DNA from: Pseudoips prasinana
Taxonomy: Eukaryota; Arthropoda; Insecta; Lepidoptera; Nolidae
Assembly: GCA_951640165.1 (NCBI GenBank)
Contig: OX621256.1
Location: 434,001 to 498,000 of the forward strand
Direction: 5' to 3'
DNA length: 64,000 nt
Every line of letters starts with the position of its first letter. Position 1 is the stretch's first letter. The position numbers and the translations under genes were made by a program. Shown one piece after another: positions 1 to 10,682 of this stretch. The notes below the pieces were generated by a model, which did not search any database, was not told the origin of the DNA, and was given only the letters and a program-made list of their open reading frames with translations.

Positions 1-477
1 CGATGTAACGTCGACTCTACCTAGAGAGTAAGTAAAGCACTCGTATACACGTGCCCTGTAATTGAAATCTGAGCTTTTCGTGTCGCTGCGCTGCTCCAAT
101 AAATTGGCTGCGAAATTAATATTTTGTTGCCAAGAAATACACAATATTGTGAGGCAAATGTATTTTATGGTTGCGTACCAAAAATAAAAATGGAACCCAT
201 TCTGTAACCTCCATTGTCCGTTGGTTGCAGCGATATATTGCCTTCTCCAATCGTTAAAGTCTTGTCGTAATAACTTCATCTGCTCAAATGTCGAGCAGTA
301 CGCGCTGGAGATATGTGGAATCTACTGCTCCTACTTTTATGAGTTTCTTTTTAATTTAATCACAATCCGTTTAAAAACATGAAATATATTTAATCTTTTG
401 TGTTTAAAACATGAAATATATTTCATGTTTTTATATCTTAAACAAATATCGAACCTCTTTTTGATACATGTCGTTTT
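1..477. other. AT-rich stretch, no gene seen
   Basis: No coding exon, RNA gene or classified repeat was recognised. Around 370-432 the word AAACATGAAATATATTT occurs twice, and the second copy forms a perfect palindrome with the sequence after it. Confidence 0.4.
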
Positions 478-640
478 GATAGTAAATAAAAATAATCCAG
501 TTTTTTATTCACGTAGACTTTTAAAAAGCTGTTGTAAATAGTCACAACATGTTTGTAAGAATATAGCATAGTTTACATAATGATTTTTGGTATGCGGCGG
601 CGTGTATGAAAACATTTAGAAATAACGTTTAATTTATGAT
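478..640 (-). mobile_element. 3' tail fragment of LINE family A
   Basis: The sequence TTTTTTATTCACGTAGACTTT followed by TAAATAGTCA(C/G)AACATG matches the 3' UTR of the LINE whose coding copy lies at 25634-28443. In minus orientation it ends in an A/T-rich tail on the left. It is a 5'-truncated copy without coding sequence. The right border is uncertain because similarity fades near 640. Confidence 0.6.
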
Positions 641-825
641 AATGTCGCGAGAAAAAACTTAGATACTATTATTTTACAGGATGGAATATTGAATTCTGAA
701 ATAATTATAAATTTCGATCATTAAACATAAATAATAATTTCTTTCACTTTAACTTAAATAAACTAGCTCAGTAACTATTAATGATTTAGTTAGATAGGTA
801 CTGCAATGTTATCTCGCGACATTAT
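639..825. repeat. Possible small MITE with 14-bp inverted ends
   Basis: ATAATGTCGCGAGA at 639-652 is inverted at 812-825 as TCTCGCGACATTAT. The roughly 187-bp interval is AT-rich and non-coding. No clear target duplication was found and no second copy was seen in the window, so this may be a chance inverted repeat. Confidence 0.3.
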
Positions 826-868
826 TGTTGGTGACCTTCGTCAGTGCAATGTATTTTTACAACATATA

Positions 869-1008
869 TGTACAGACGCCAGCACATCAAGCTACCCCAA
901 TCTGTCAAAATTCCCCTATTGAAAGTGAACCTTATGATTATGTGATAAAGTTGAAATCTATAAAATAAATTTGACATTGGGGAAGTTGGATGTGCTGGCG
1001 TCTGTACA
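869..1008. repeat. 140-bp hairpin MITE
   Basis: A perfect 20-bp inverted repeat (TGTACAGACGCCAGCACATC at 869-888, its complement at 989-1008) continues inward as an imperfect one for about 30 bp more. The interior is AT-rich with no coding potential. Size and structure fit a miniature inverted-repeat element. Confidence 0.65.
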
Positions 1009-1019
1009 AGCACTCATCC

Positions 1020-1400
1020 ACATCGACACTCAATCAACGTTTTGTTATTGTCCGCGAGGATTATTAGTGTTCTGTTGTGTTTGGAATGCGGCAACATAAT
1101 GTTTATGTTGTTGTTGATGTGTATTATCGCGGGTGCACGCGCACTCGGGCCGTAGTGCACTTCCCGCGGAACGCCACTAACCATAGACACGTTGGTTCAA
1201 ACGTGTCTGTGTACGTATGTTCATGGCCGTGTACGCGACGCCGCCGACCCGCTGATATGAATGGTGCTCCTACTGTGACGGCGGTGGCTCTTGGTAATGA
1301 AGACGTCATCCATCAAAGGCGATAGGTACTACTAACTGTTTCCCGGTCGGACATGACCGATCATTTCTGTTAATAACTGTAACAAGAATATAAAACCTAC
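1020..1400. other. GC-richer island, possible promoter or 5' exon
   Basis: Around 1120-1310 the sequence is clearly richer in GC and CpG than its surroundings, as lepidopteran promoters and first exons often are. It lies 1.2 kb upstream of the first recognised PNPLA8 exon on the same strand and could hold an upstream exon. No protein family was recognised in any frame, so this is only a positional guess. Confidence 0.2.
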
Positions 1401-1691
1401 TTGTACTTTTGTTTTTGATAACCAATTGAAACACAGTTGATAAAGGATTTTAATATCGATAAAAAAGAGTTATCGAAGTCGATTAAAAATCAACGGAGAA
1501 ATCGTGTAATACAACAAAAAACACATACAGTCGACCTGTTAACCTCTTTATGTAAAGTCGATTGTAAATAAATAAAAGTTTTAGTCACATACAATACAAC
1601 CCGTGTTGATAACCTCACGACACACTTGACTCGATCGATATCGGTACTAGCCGGTGACTTTAGGTTTTTGTAATAATATTTATTTATTTAA

Positions 1692-2443
1692 GGGTCTGTT
1701 TCACAATGTCCAGATAAAGTCCCGAATAAGCTACTTGCAACTTATCTATCGAATAATATCGACATCGTTTGCGTTTCATAATCCATAAATTGTACTAACT
1801 GGCAAATAAACTGCAAAGTAAACTATTGGACAGATCAAGCTTCAGATAGCAAAGTTAACTGATGGATAAGATATCTGACAGATGTCATTCGATGCTTATT
1901 TCGGTGGTGTTTATTGATAGAATAAAATGGTAACATTTGAAACTATTAAAGACGAAATTGATGAATTATTTGATCGTGAACCGCGCATAAATCCGACAAC
2001 GCTAAGAAAAACACCACCGAAACACCGCAACAAACATTTGTTGACATTAACATTTGACGTCTATTTATTTGACTTTTAATTTCACGCAAAAATATCAATT
2101 TATGTATGTATTTTTATTTGATAAAATAATAGTTAGAAGATAAATTTGAAAATATTTATGCAAACCTGAAAATGCTGAACATAAAAAAAATGTAAAAATA
2201 TATTTTTAGGTGTGTTTATCATAAGAAATGTATTTGTAGGTTGTCCGTTATGTAAGACGAAACGACAATATGTGACGTTGCCAAACCTACTAATTAGTAA
2301 CTGCCGAATAGCTATCTGACAAATAATTTACCGGAAAGGTGATGGTGAAACGCAATGTGTTTTATCCAGAACTTATATTTGTCAGTTTATTTATTTGTTA
2401 GTTAGCTATCCGACACTTTATTCGTACATTGTGAAACAGACCC
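1692..2443. mobile_element. Non-autonomous PIF/Harbinger-type element
   Basis: The ends are inverted (GGGTCTGTTTCACAATG at 1692 and its complement ending at 2443) and flanked on both sides by TAA. A 3-bp TWA target duplication is typical of PIF/Harbinger elements. The 752-bp interior has only a short reading frame near 1927-2080 (start MVTFETIKDEIDELF), with no recognisable nuclease. It is probably moved by a transposase made elsewhere. Confidence 0.75.
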
Positions 2444-2597
2444 TAAAAAAGGTTTACCAACAGTTGTTACAGATTTGCTATAGATAGGAATTTACATGTA
2501 TTGGGCCTTAAATCTAACTGCACAACCAATTATAGGGAAACACTATATGCAAAGTGTTTTTTTGTATATCAGTCTAATATTGAAATGTGTGCGGTAG

Positions 2598-5094
2598 GAG
2601 GGCGCCGTCCGCGCACTGCTGCGGGTACAGAGCCGCCTGCGACTCGACGAGCCCGGCGCCAAGGAGATCGATGGCATCGTCAACGAGGTAAGCCCACACA
2701 CACATACATACAAACATGCACTCTTATACTACGTGTTAGTACGCGTGCTGACACTATCGCGGGCCGGTTGCAGGCGCTGGCGCTGGTGGGCTACACGGCG
2801 CCGCCGCGCGGCCCGGGCGCCAACGTGCTGTCGCTGGACGGCGGCGGCATCCGCGGCCTCATCGCCATCGAGATTTTGCGCCATCTGGAGAAGATCACGG
2901 GACGCAAGGTCAGCCATGAACAGTGTATCGTACATAGTAGAATTCATTTTAAATTATTAAGTTTTTTGTAGTAGTTTTAGATTTTAACTGGTTTTGATTT
3001 AGAGTTTAAGTAAGTATCTGTCCACTCGTACTCGCGTACTTACGGTCCGTGGCTCGTGTCAGGTGCACGAGTTGTTCGACTACATCATCGGCGTGAGCAC
3101 GGGCGCCATCATCGCGGCCGTGGTGGGGTCAGGCGCCGGCTCGCTGGACCGCGCCGCGCTCATGTACCGCACGCTGTCGCGCGACATGTTCGGCGCCACC
3201 AGCCGCCTGGGGGGGGGCGCCCGCCTGGTGTGGACGCACGCCTACTACGACACGCCGGCCTGGGAGCGCATGCTGCAGGACAACCTGCGCGACTGCACGA
3301 TGGCGCACTGCAACCGCTCCCGCGCGCCCAAGCTAGCGCTGGTGTCGTGCATCGTGAACTCGGGCGCGCGCCTGTCGCCCTTCCTGTTCCGCAGCTACTC
3401 CGTGGGCTTCCGCGTGCGCTCCGTGTTCCCCGGCACCAGCCGCGCCAAGCTGTGGCAGGCGGTGCGGGCCTCGGCCGCCGCGCCCACGTACTTCGACGAG
3501 TTCCGGCTGGACGGGCTGCTGCACCAGGACGGCGGCATCATGGTCAACAACCCCTGCGGTGTGGGGCTGCACGAGGCCCGCCTGCTGTTTGGGGCGGGGG
3601 CGGTGCAGCGCGGCACCGTACTGTCCGTGGGCACGGGCCGGCCGCTGGCCAAGCCGCAGGCGCCCGGCGCCGACTCGCCCGGCACCAGCTGGAAGGACAA
3701 GTTCCACAAGATCCTGGACTCCGCCACCGACACCGAAGGTAAGCCCGCGATATTCTCGGACGATGTCGGCCGATTCCCTCGAAGGACCTGTCCGCTAAAG
3801 GAGCCCGGGACTGTTGCAGGTGTGCACCTGGTCCTGAACGACCTGCTGCCGGACGGCCACTACTACCGGTTCAACCCGCCGCTCATGCAGGAGTGCGCGA
3901 TGGACGAGATCGACCCGCACAAGCTGGACGACTTGCTGGTGGACACGCAGGCTTACATCAGGTACGCTTCGTTCCAATGAAATATTTACTGTAGACAAAG
4001 TGTATACATTCGCCGATAGCATATCGTAGCAGACAAAATACATATGCGGTAATTGGCATATCGTATTAAGGCGACGAATCGGTGGCCACCAGCGGAGTGC
4101 GGGCCGGTGAGTAGCGCTACGTGGATACGAATTCGCTCGCCGCCTACGACTGGCGACTGGGGGTTCCCGTCAAATAACGTAACCATTTGCACTCACCGGT
4201 CGCAAGTGATTGGTGAGGTAAAGCACCTAAGTACGCAGTCAGTAGTGTAAATCTGAGCACTCCCGTGCTTCGGAAGACACATTATGATTGTGTTTGTTGC
4301 TGGTAAACAACAGTCTTCAAGCCGGGTCAAAAGTTACTGAGCGACTTGAATAACTCCGACACCAGGTTAACCAATGCCAACCAATACGATAAAAAGAAAA
4401 TTGTAATATGTACTTTAATAAATTTTATAAAATCCTATAAGTAACAAGCATGCATTTAGATTTATCTACTAAAATAAAATTAATTGTATACCAGTAAACA
4501 GCAGCAAGAAAAATATAGTTTTACAGTGTCCGATTTCATGTCCTAAAAGTTTGTTTACATAAATAATTAACAGCCTGGGGCCAAGGACACTGGCTTGTGG
4601 GACACCAAAAATCCATTTTTAAGAGTAATGTTATTGTTTCCATACCATTAATTTTTGCTTTGACTTTTGTGTTCGACCTTCCAAGTCATTTTCAAACCAA
4701 TTTAAAGGTAATCCTCTGATTCCAAAGCTTTCTAACTGGCGTAAAAGTAATTTTGTGGCTACAGTATCAAAAGCCTTGGACAGGTCTAAGAACAAACCAA
4801 TACATTTGCGGTTTCTCAGTAGCAGCCAGCGATTCTTTTACGAAAACCGTATTGATGTTTATTTATTATACTGTTTTTATCTAAATATTCAACCAGTCTT
4901 GTCTTAACTTCCTTTTCAAGTATTTTTCAAAGAAAACTTAGTAGCGAGAAGGTGAAAGTAGCTAATGCTCGTGTGTGTGCAGGCGCAACCAGGCCAAGTT
5001 CGAGCAGGCGGCCGCCATGCTGACCCGCCCCCGCCCTCTCCTGCAGCGCGCCGCCGACAGCGTGCGGCGCCGCGCCCTGCTGGCCGGCGCCTGA
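2598..5094 (+). CDS. PNPLA8: Calcium-independent phospholipase A2-gamma, patatin-like (3' part of gene)
   Basis: A serine lipase of the patatin family that cleaves phospholipid acyl chains, in animals mainly at mitochondrial and peroxisomal membranes. Exons with matching phases: 2598-2687, 2774-2908, 3063-3738, 3820-3961 and 4983-5094. Visible are the glycine-rich oxyanion loop (LDGGGIRG), the nucleophile elbow GVSTG and the DGG of the Ser-Asp dyad (QDGGIMVNNP), all in the usual order. The C-terminal helical tail (RRNQAKFEQ) comes from the last exon. Exons are strongly GC-rich while introns are AT-rich. The last intron contains a dead LINE piece. The protein ends LLAGA, without the peroxisomal SKL signal of the mammalian protein. 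5' exons, including the start codon, were not recognised and may lie before this window. Confidence 0.9.
4555..4930 (-). mobile_element. Degraded LINE reverse transcriptase fragment
   Basis: On the minus strand, in broken frames, one can read LDLSKAFDTVATK, RGLPLNWFEN and GVPQASVLGP in the order of a non-LTR retrotransposon RT, preceded by a stretch like YLDKNSI. It lies in the last intron of PNPLA8, opposite to that gene. Stops and missing motifs mark it as dead. Confidence 0.75.
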
Positions 5095-7550
5095 CCCCGC
5101 CCCGCGCCGGCCCTGCCCCGCGCCCGGCTTGCTTAATATTAATATAACATTATCAAACATCTGCGACACGCATGTACATACCTATACTCTTCGTACGAAC
5201 TAAATGAAATTTGATAGGAATATAAATATGAGTGTTAATATAATCGACCGCGAAAAAACTAAAAAATCTGAAAACGAACTAAAATACGAAGACTATAACA
5301 GGCTCTCAGCCTCTATAATATTTTAGTTTATAACATTTTCGTAAATAGTAACTTAAAATTGGAAAATGATAAATCTAGTCTTACACCGATCAATTTCAAG
5401 TTCCCTCACTGACACCCTTCGAAAAGATGGAAGTAGGTTTATGTTTATATTATACCAACCAAATGTGTAGTATAATTGTAAGAAGCCTTTGTTATATTTC
5501 CGCGGTTATAACGCGTCTTAATCCTTTCTGTGATAGTCGTGTCCACTATTGGGGTCGAGCCGTCGACAAGCAATGGGAACAGACCGGCGGCCCCGGAGGC
5601 GTCGTGTCCCCATTCGTGTCGCCGACCACAATCTAGGTTTAGTAGTAAGATAAGATAAAACGTGTAACTGAAACAGTGTTGTCGGACGGCACAAAAAATC
5701 AGAAAAACAGATTACCTATTGTTTCATAAAAAATAAACAATGGAGAAAGTACAACATACTCATGAAACTGAATAAATTGGGGACTTAATAATTGAGTGAC
5801 ATATGTAATTTTAATTTTATAGCATTATTCGCAATGCAATGCGTTAGTATAATCTCAAAAATGGGAAATCATAAATGCGGGGCTCGGCAGATCAAATTTA
5901 GGCTTCCCTTGCTAACATTTGATCTGCCGGCGTGTATCGTTCATAGCTTAACGCAGAGCGCCTACCCCGGATTGGTAGATGGTGCAGGTTCGAGCCAATA
6001 CATATGATCCTATAGTTGTGTCTCCAAACAAAATATTCCAGCAGAGCGACACGTTTCTACCAGAGACTAATGTGTTCGTTGTGTATTGCGCGAGTTGAGC
6101 TGCTCCCCGTGGGGCGGTCCCGGAGGGAAATGAAAGTCCTGAAGTCCTTCGTCCAGCAGTGGACGTCTCCCTGCTGATATCAATCTTGTACCTAATCGGT
6201 TTGGATATCACATAAGTTTTGTTGACGTCTCCACAAACTGGGTTATACTTTCCTCTGCTATTTATGTTTTAGCTTGTATGAAAAGGAAGCCTTGTCTCGA
6301 ATATATTGAAGTATTAATGCCACAACATCACCGAAGCTCCTATAGGAACTGAAATACTGTAGAACATTAAATTGCAATCCATACAAAGCACAGCTTGTTT
6401 AGTTCGTTATGTATCCCACACTATTTAAGTTACACGTTGCATATTATAATATTGTAGGAAATAGTCGCAACATTTGCGATAAGTTGATATTACGAGCCAA
6501 GCTCAATGTTCGTGTTGCTTAGTTCTACTAATAATTGTGTTTCTCATTCTCACATATGACTAGTGATAGAGACAGAATATCGTGTCCGGGCTTCATTATG
6601 AACGTAAGCGACATTGATATGTAAGCGCAGATATTGTTGGCAGTATTGGAGCGCTTGTACTACAGTGTTGGCGCCTAGAGGCTCTGTCGTAGTGTGTAGT
6701 AGTAGTAGTATAGCAACTAGAAGTGTAAATAGTAGAATGTAGGTGTAGTTGGTACAATATTCCTTCCGTATGTACCTTATTTACTTGTAGTTTCCTTTAT
6801 GTAATATACTTATATGTTTGTACAGTTGTCACCAATCTATTATTATGTTATTGCATTTTATTATAATTATTATTGTTAATAAATTTTAATGTATAAGATT
6901 CCAAACATTAAACCAATTAAACGAAAGCATTTTTTTTTAGAATTTGCTATCGCACGTAAATACTTGCGGATGAAAAGGACAGAAGGAACTCATTGGATTT
7001 TTTTACATTGTCTCGTTGGTTGGTTTAGTGTAGGTTGCTGGCCGTTGCCATGGCAACTCGGAACGAATCCGTTAGAACAAAGTCTAGTCATTAGTTACAC
7101 GCTCGCAAATCCGTTTTAACCCCTTTTACTAAAACAATGCCAATATATGGTGCTTCGCCACGGTTTTATTATTGTGGCTGAATGTGCCGCGTGACATAAT
7201 GTCAATATAATAATTATTTGGTTGCAATAGACAGTGTAATGTTGGTAGCACTTGTTCTTAGTCTTTGTTACGACTTCAGGACTACCAACATAATCTCAAT
7301 ATGATTTTAGTCAAAATAATTGATCATGACCAAAGACTTACGAATTGATTTTTATTCTGAAACGTAGTTTGTAAAGTGGTGAGCACAATGAGCCAAGTCG
7401 TATGCGTTGGGTCGCCGTGGCCCACAGGCGCTGGTTGCAGGCAGCCGAAGCGACCGTGTAACTCGTAGTAAACGTAGTCACTGTATATTGTTAGATTTTA
7501 CATTTTTGTTAACGAGCGAATGTGATAATAAACGAATATAATTCAATGTA
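5095..7550 (+). other. PNPLA8 3' flank, probable 3' UTR then intergenic
   Basis: AATAAA at 5732-5737 and another near 5771 could end the PNPLA8 transcript. A GC-rich open stretch at about 5531-5635 reads HYWGRAVDKQWEQ and ends at TAG after a possible acceptor. It looks coding-like but belongs to no recognised family and could be an alternative last exon. A short-period GTA run lies near 6698. Apart from the repeat at 5795 nothing else was recognised. Confidence 0.3.
5795..6005 (+). repeat. SINE-like repeat with internal inverted arms
   Basis: The same sequence occurs in the opposite direction at 55985-56215; both contain CTCAAAAATGGGAAATCATAAA-type sequence, GCGCCT/CGCTCTGCGTTAAGCT and GGTAGATGGTGC(A/T)GGTTCGAG. 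The last resembles a tRNA B box. CGGCAGATCAAAT and ATTTGATCTGCCG form inverted arms near 5886-5931. Confidence 0.5.
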
Positions 7551-7689
7551 TTCCAGTGTTTTAATTACTACATATTACATGGGACTCACCATCGAATCGT
7601 GGGGATTCCTGTCATACATCGAATGCACGTCATTAGAGAGTGGACAACGTACTAAGATGGCTCCTTTATTTAACCGACTTCGATAATAT

Positions 7690-7985
7690 CTATAATAATA
7701 ATCATCATTACAGCTAAATAAGTCTACTGCTGGACAAGCCTCCCTCAAGAATCGTCTTGGGGGGGATATGCCATATCGCCACGCTTGGCAGGCGGGTTGG
7801 CGATCGCAGTAAGATGGTCATAGTAATCAGAAGGAAGCTGCTGCCCATCCTCTGGTAGATATTCCCTCGGGTCGACTTCTACGCCCCCCACGGGATGAGA
7901 TGGCGTGATGATATTCTGATTCTGATATTTGTCGCCGTCACCACACAGCATAATAATATCTAGGCACAATGTCATACAGATCATC
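7690..7985 (-). repeat. Family D SINE-like repeat (ATGATGATGA tail)
   Basis: One of seven copies in the window. It reads, on the minus strand, AGAGGATGGGCAGCAGC, then a GATCGCCAACCCGCC block and GGGGGG, then GTCCAGCAGTAGAC and a tail of ATGATG units. The tail block resembles the 3' end of the RTE-like LINE copies at 11735 and 34945. Confidence 0.6.
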
Positions 7986-8195
7986 GTAGCCCCAAACTAA
8001 GCAAAGCTTGTACTTTGGGTACCAGGCGACGATATACATACTTATATAGATAGATAAATACTTGAATACATAGAAAACTTTGACTAAGAAACAAATATTC
8101 GTGCTCATCACACAAATATTTGCACTTACCGGGATTCGAACCCAGGATCTCCAGCTTCGTAGGCAGGGGCAATACCAACTAGGCTACGGTGACCG
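7985..8195 (-). repeat. tRNA-derived SINE
   Basis: On the minus strand it begins with a tRNA-like head: an A-box-like TAGCCTAGTTGGTA and a B box GGGTTCGAATCCCGG about 40 bases later. The body matches the SINE at 40485-40740. It does not fold into a full tRNA, so it is not called as one. Confidence 0.65.
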
Positions 8196-9000
8196 TCATA
8201 TAAGGAGGTAGGTTTCAATTATATCCTATCCTATATTTTTTTCCGTGCACACTGATGACTCGAGCATTTCAGATTTTTTATGATTATTGTCCCATAAAAA
8301 TGTAATTGACTTAGGCGAAGTAGTTTGTGAACCACCCCCGACAGATAAGAATAATGAAGTGCGAGCGACTCCGCGCCAATTTGTTAACTTCTTGAGCAGA
8401 CTATTGAGCGAACGGGTATCCGAGTACCACATCTGTCTAGATTTATTGGTTCAATAATGTATCTGCCCATTTTACTTCAGTCGTGTCGTCTAAAGTATAC
8501 TCATTTTTTTTTTCCTATACATAAATTAAAAAGGCCCGCGCCTGCGCAGCGTGACGTGGCGGCGCGGATCACTTTCACTGTTTATGTAACTCGTAGCATG
8601 TGTCTGCGTTGCACTCATATGTATTTAGTTTCGTATGTATAATGTGTTGCTTTTTCGCGAATTGACATTAAATACAACACTGTATACTATACCGAAAGAT
8701 CGACAAACGCGCGTGTTATAAAATAGCAAAAAATCCCTACAATACAGGTTCAACTGATTTCCAAAGCTATATATACGGTATTTTCTTACTAGAGTAAAAG
8801 TCATATCAAATCATAAACAACAGAACATGGCTATACTGCTTTAGAATTGTCGGTTTTGACGATCAGTAGGTACGAATTTCCGCACTTGGTATGAGCTGTA
8901 ACACAACACGTATTAATATATAGTATATGTATGTGTTGCGTTACCGTTCATACAAAGTACTATTCATACAATATCGGTAAAATGATCATATTTTAAATTC
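8196..9000. other. No gene seen
   Basis: There is a short GC-rich patch at 8530-8580 and otherwise AT-rich sequence. No exon, family or repeat was recognised. Confidence 0.3.
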
Positions 9001-9505
9001 AAACTCAAAATCAAAAGTCATTTATTCCGTTAAAATATTCAATTTCTTTTTACCCCCTTTTACGATAATTTCGTGGACGGAGGAGTATAAAATTTAGAAC
9101 AGTTAAAGTTCAACAGTTGGACAGTGTGTCAAAAGCATCGTAGTGTGTTTAATGTTTATTTATTATTAAAATAATTTACTTGTAAAGAATATTATATAAA
9201 ATATTAGCTTTCTGCACTCCTTCACTTTTACCCTACCGTGCAGTGCATGACGTGGCAGACTGAGAAACACTGCGAGAAAACTCAGTAGGAATCCTTTTTT
9301 AAAATATTTATTTCACATAAAATTACATTTTATTTAAATGTGTTAATTTAGAGCAACTCAATCCCAAGCTGTTTTTTCACTTAAATAATCAGAAGTTTTG
9401 TATTAAGCCCTGCTACACAATTTGGCTTTTATAATTCTTTTAAACTTATTCATAGACATTGGGAAGTTTGTTATAGAATCTTATACATTGCCCCATAAAA
9501 GAGTT
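9001..9505 (-). mobile_element. 3' fragment of LINE family B
   Basis: Reverse complement of the copy at 22785-23280. It shares the ATAACAAA(C/T)TTCCCAAT block, the CAATCCCAAGC / CTTGGGAT(C/T)GAGTTG block and the (GT)AGGAA(A/T)CC block. On the minus strand the coding end resembles the last residues of a LINE ORF2. No RT motifs remain. Confidence 0.6.
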
Positions 9506-10370
9506 ACTTTGTGGAGACGGGTGTTACATACCATCCGTCTCCACAAAGTTAGACTTATATCTAGTATTTATATTATGAGTATCACTCCTTTTACCAAAGG
9601 AGTATTTATATATAAATCATGTCTTTGCATATAAATCAGATTATCATATGTATACTGACATGCTACAGTCAGAATGTTAATCTCTTTAAACTTCTCTCTC
9701 AAAGATTCTCGCGGATCAAGTTTATATATGGCTGGCTACCGTATATCAAAATATGACATTGTGATTCTTAATTTTGACATAAAAAAATCATATAAAACAC
9801 TTAGTACATAGGTAAAGCAACAATCATCAGAAATAAATCCAGTGAGAATATTGGAGTCAGCATCGAAAAGGACCAAAGACTTGTATTAATTAAGTCTTAA
9901 AGCCTCGAGATACACAAACACGTCCAACAAAGCAACTATTCACTGATAACTTAGGTATTACTTACTTAACTATTCAGCAACATACAATATATCTGTATCC
10001 TAATAGGTATAATTTTTAAATTTAATAAAAATAATATCTTAATAACTCGTTATTTATTTAAAGATTAAAAACATATTGATATGTAATAAAACAGACCGCT
10101 CGGACGGACTAATTCAAAATATTTTTGTTACTTTAGTATTGTATTTGACTATGTTCATGTACTGACTGAGTGAGCTTGACAAGTACATACAAGTGTATGT
10201 TAATACCCAATCCGTAGATATAGTTAAGTAAAGATACAAATAGACAGACGGTGCATATAATGCGTCACTGCACGCAACTATTGGTAAACAAGTTTAAACA
10301 ATATCAAAAGGAGAACGTTGTCAATTCGAATGTTCTCTCGTACTGATGTTACGCTATGTCTATGCCTACT
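9506..10370. other. Intergenic, no gene seen
   Basis: AT-rich sequence without recognisable exons or repeats, upstream of the small secreted peptide gene. Confidence 0.35.
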
Positions 10371-10373
10371 GTC

Positions 10374-10412
10374 TATATAATTCGTGTCGCTTGTCATAAA
10401 GAAAAGTTCAGT
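10374..10412 (+). promoter_or_regulatory. Candidate TATA box and TCAGT initiator
   Basis: TATATAA at 10374-10380 is followed by TCAGT at 10408-10412, the classic arthropod initiator, with A at 10410. The 36-base spacing is slightly longer than the usual 30-31. The first coding exon starts 270 bases downstream. A TATA plus initiator promoter would suit a regulated secreted-peptide gene. Confidence 0.4.
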
Positions 10413-10682
10413 CGGTTCTATGGTTTTAAATACAGTAGGTAATCATGTCCTTGACTTATCAGCTGTCCATTCGGTTACGTGTGTCGCTGGTGCGGGGGAC
10501 CTCATTAACATTCTCATCAACTTTCCCTTGCGCGCGGCGGGTGGGGACGCGCGGCGCGCTAGTTTTGTACCGAAACGCCTTCAGCGTGCACGTACGTTTC
10601 CCGAGGTGTAGTTTTCCGTGTATACGAGTGCTTTAAAAAGTTTAGTGTTTGTCGCAAAACTTTATTACAGCTTCACCTGAAG

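Noticed and set aside
1077..1325. 82-aa open frame as a host protein
   Set aside because: Composition follows the GC-rich patch, no signal or family was seen, and the opposite strand is open as well.
3056..3742. 228-aa Arg/Ala-rich open frame over PNPLA8
   Set aside because: It is a shadow frame on the GC-rich exon; the overlapping frame carries all patatin motifs.
8110..8195. tRNA-like sequence on the minus strand
   Set aside because: Same SINE body as 40485-40740; no full cloverleaf.
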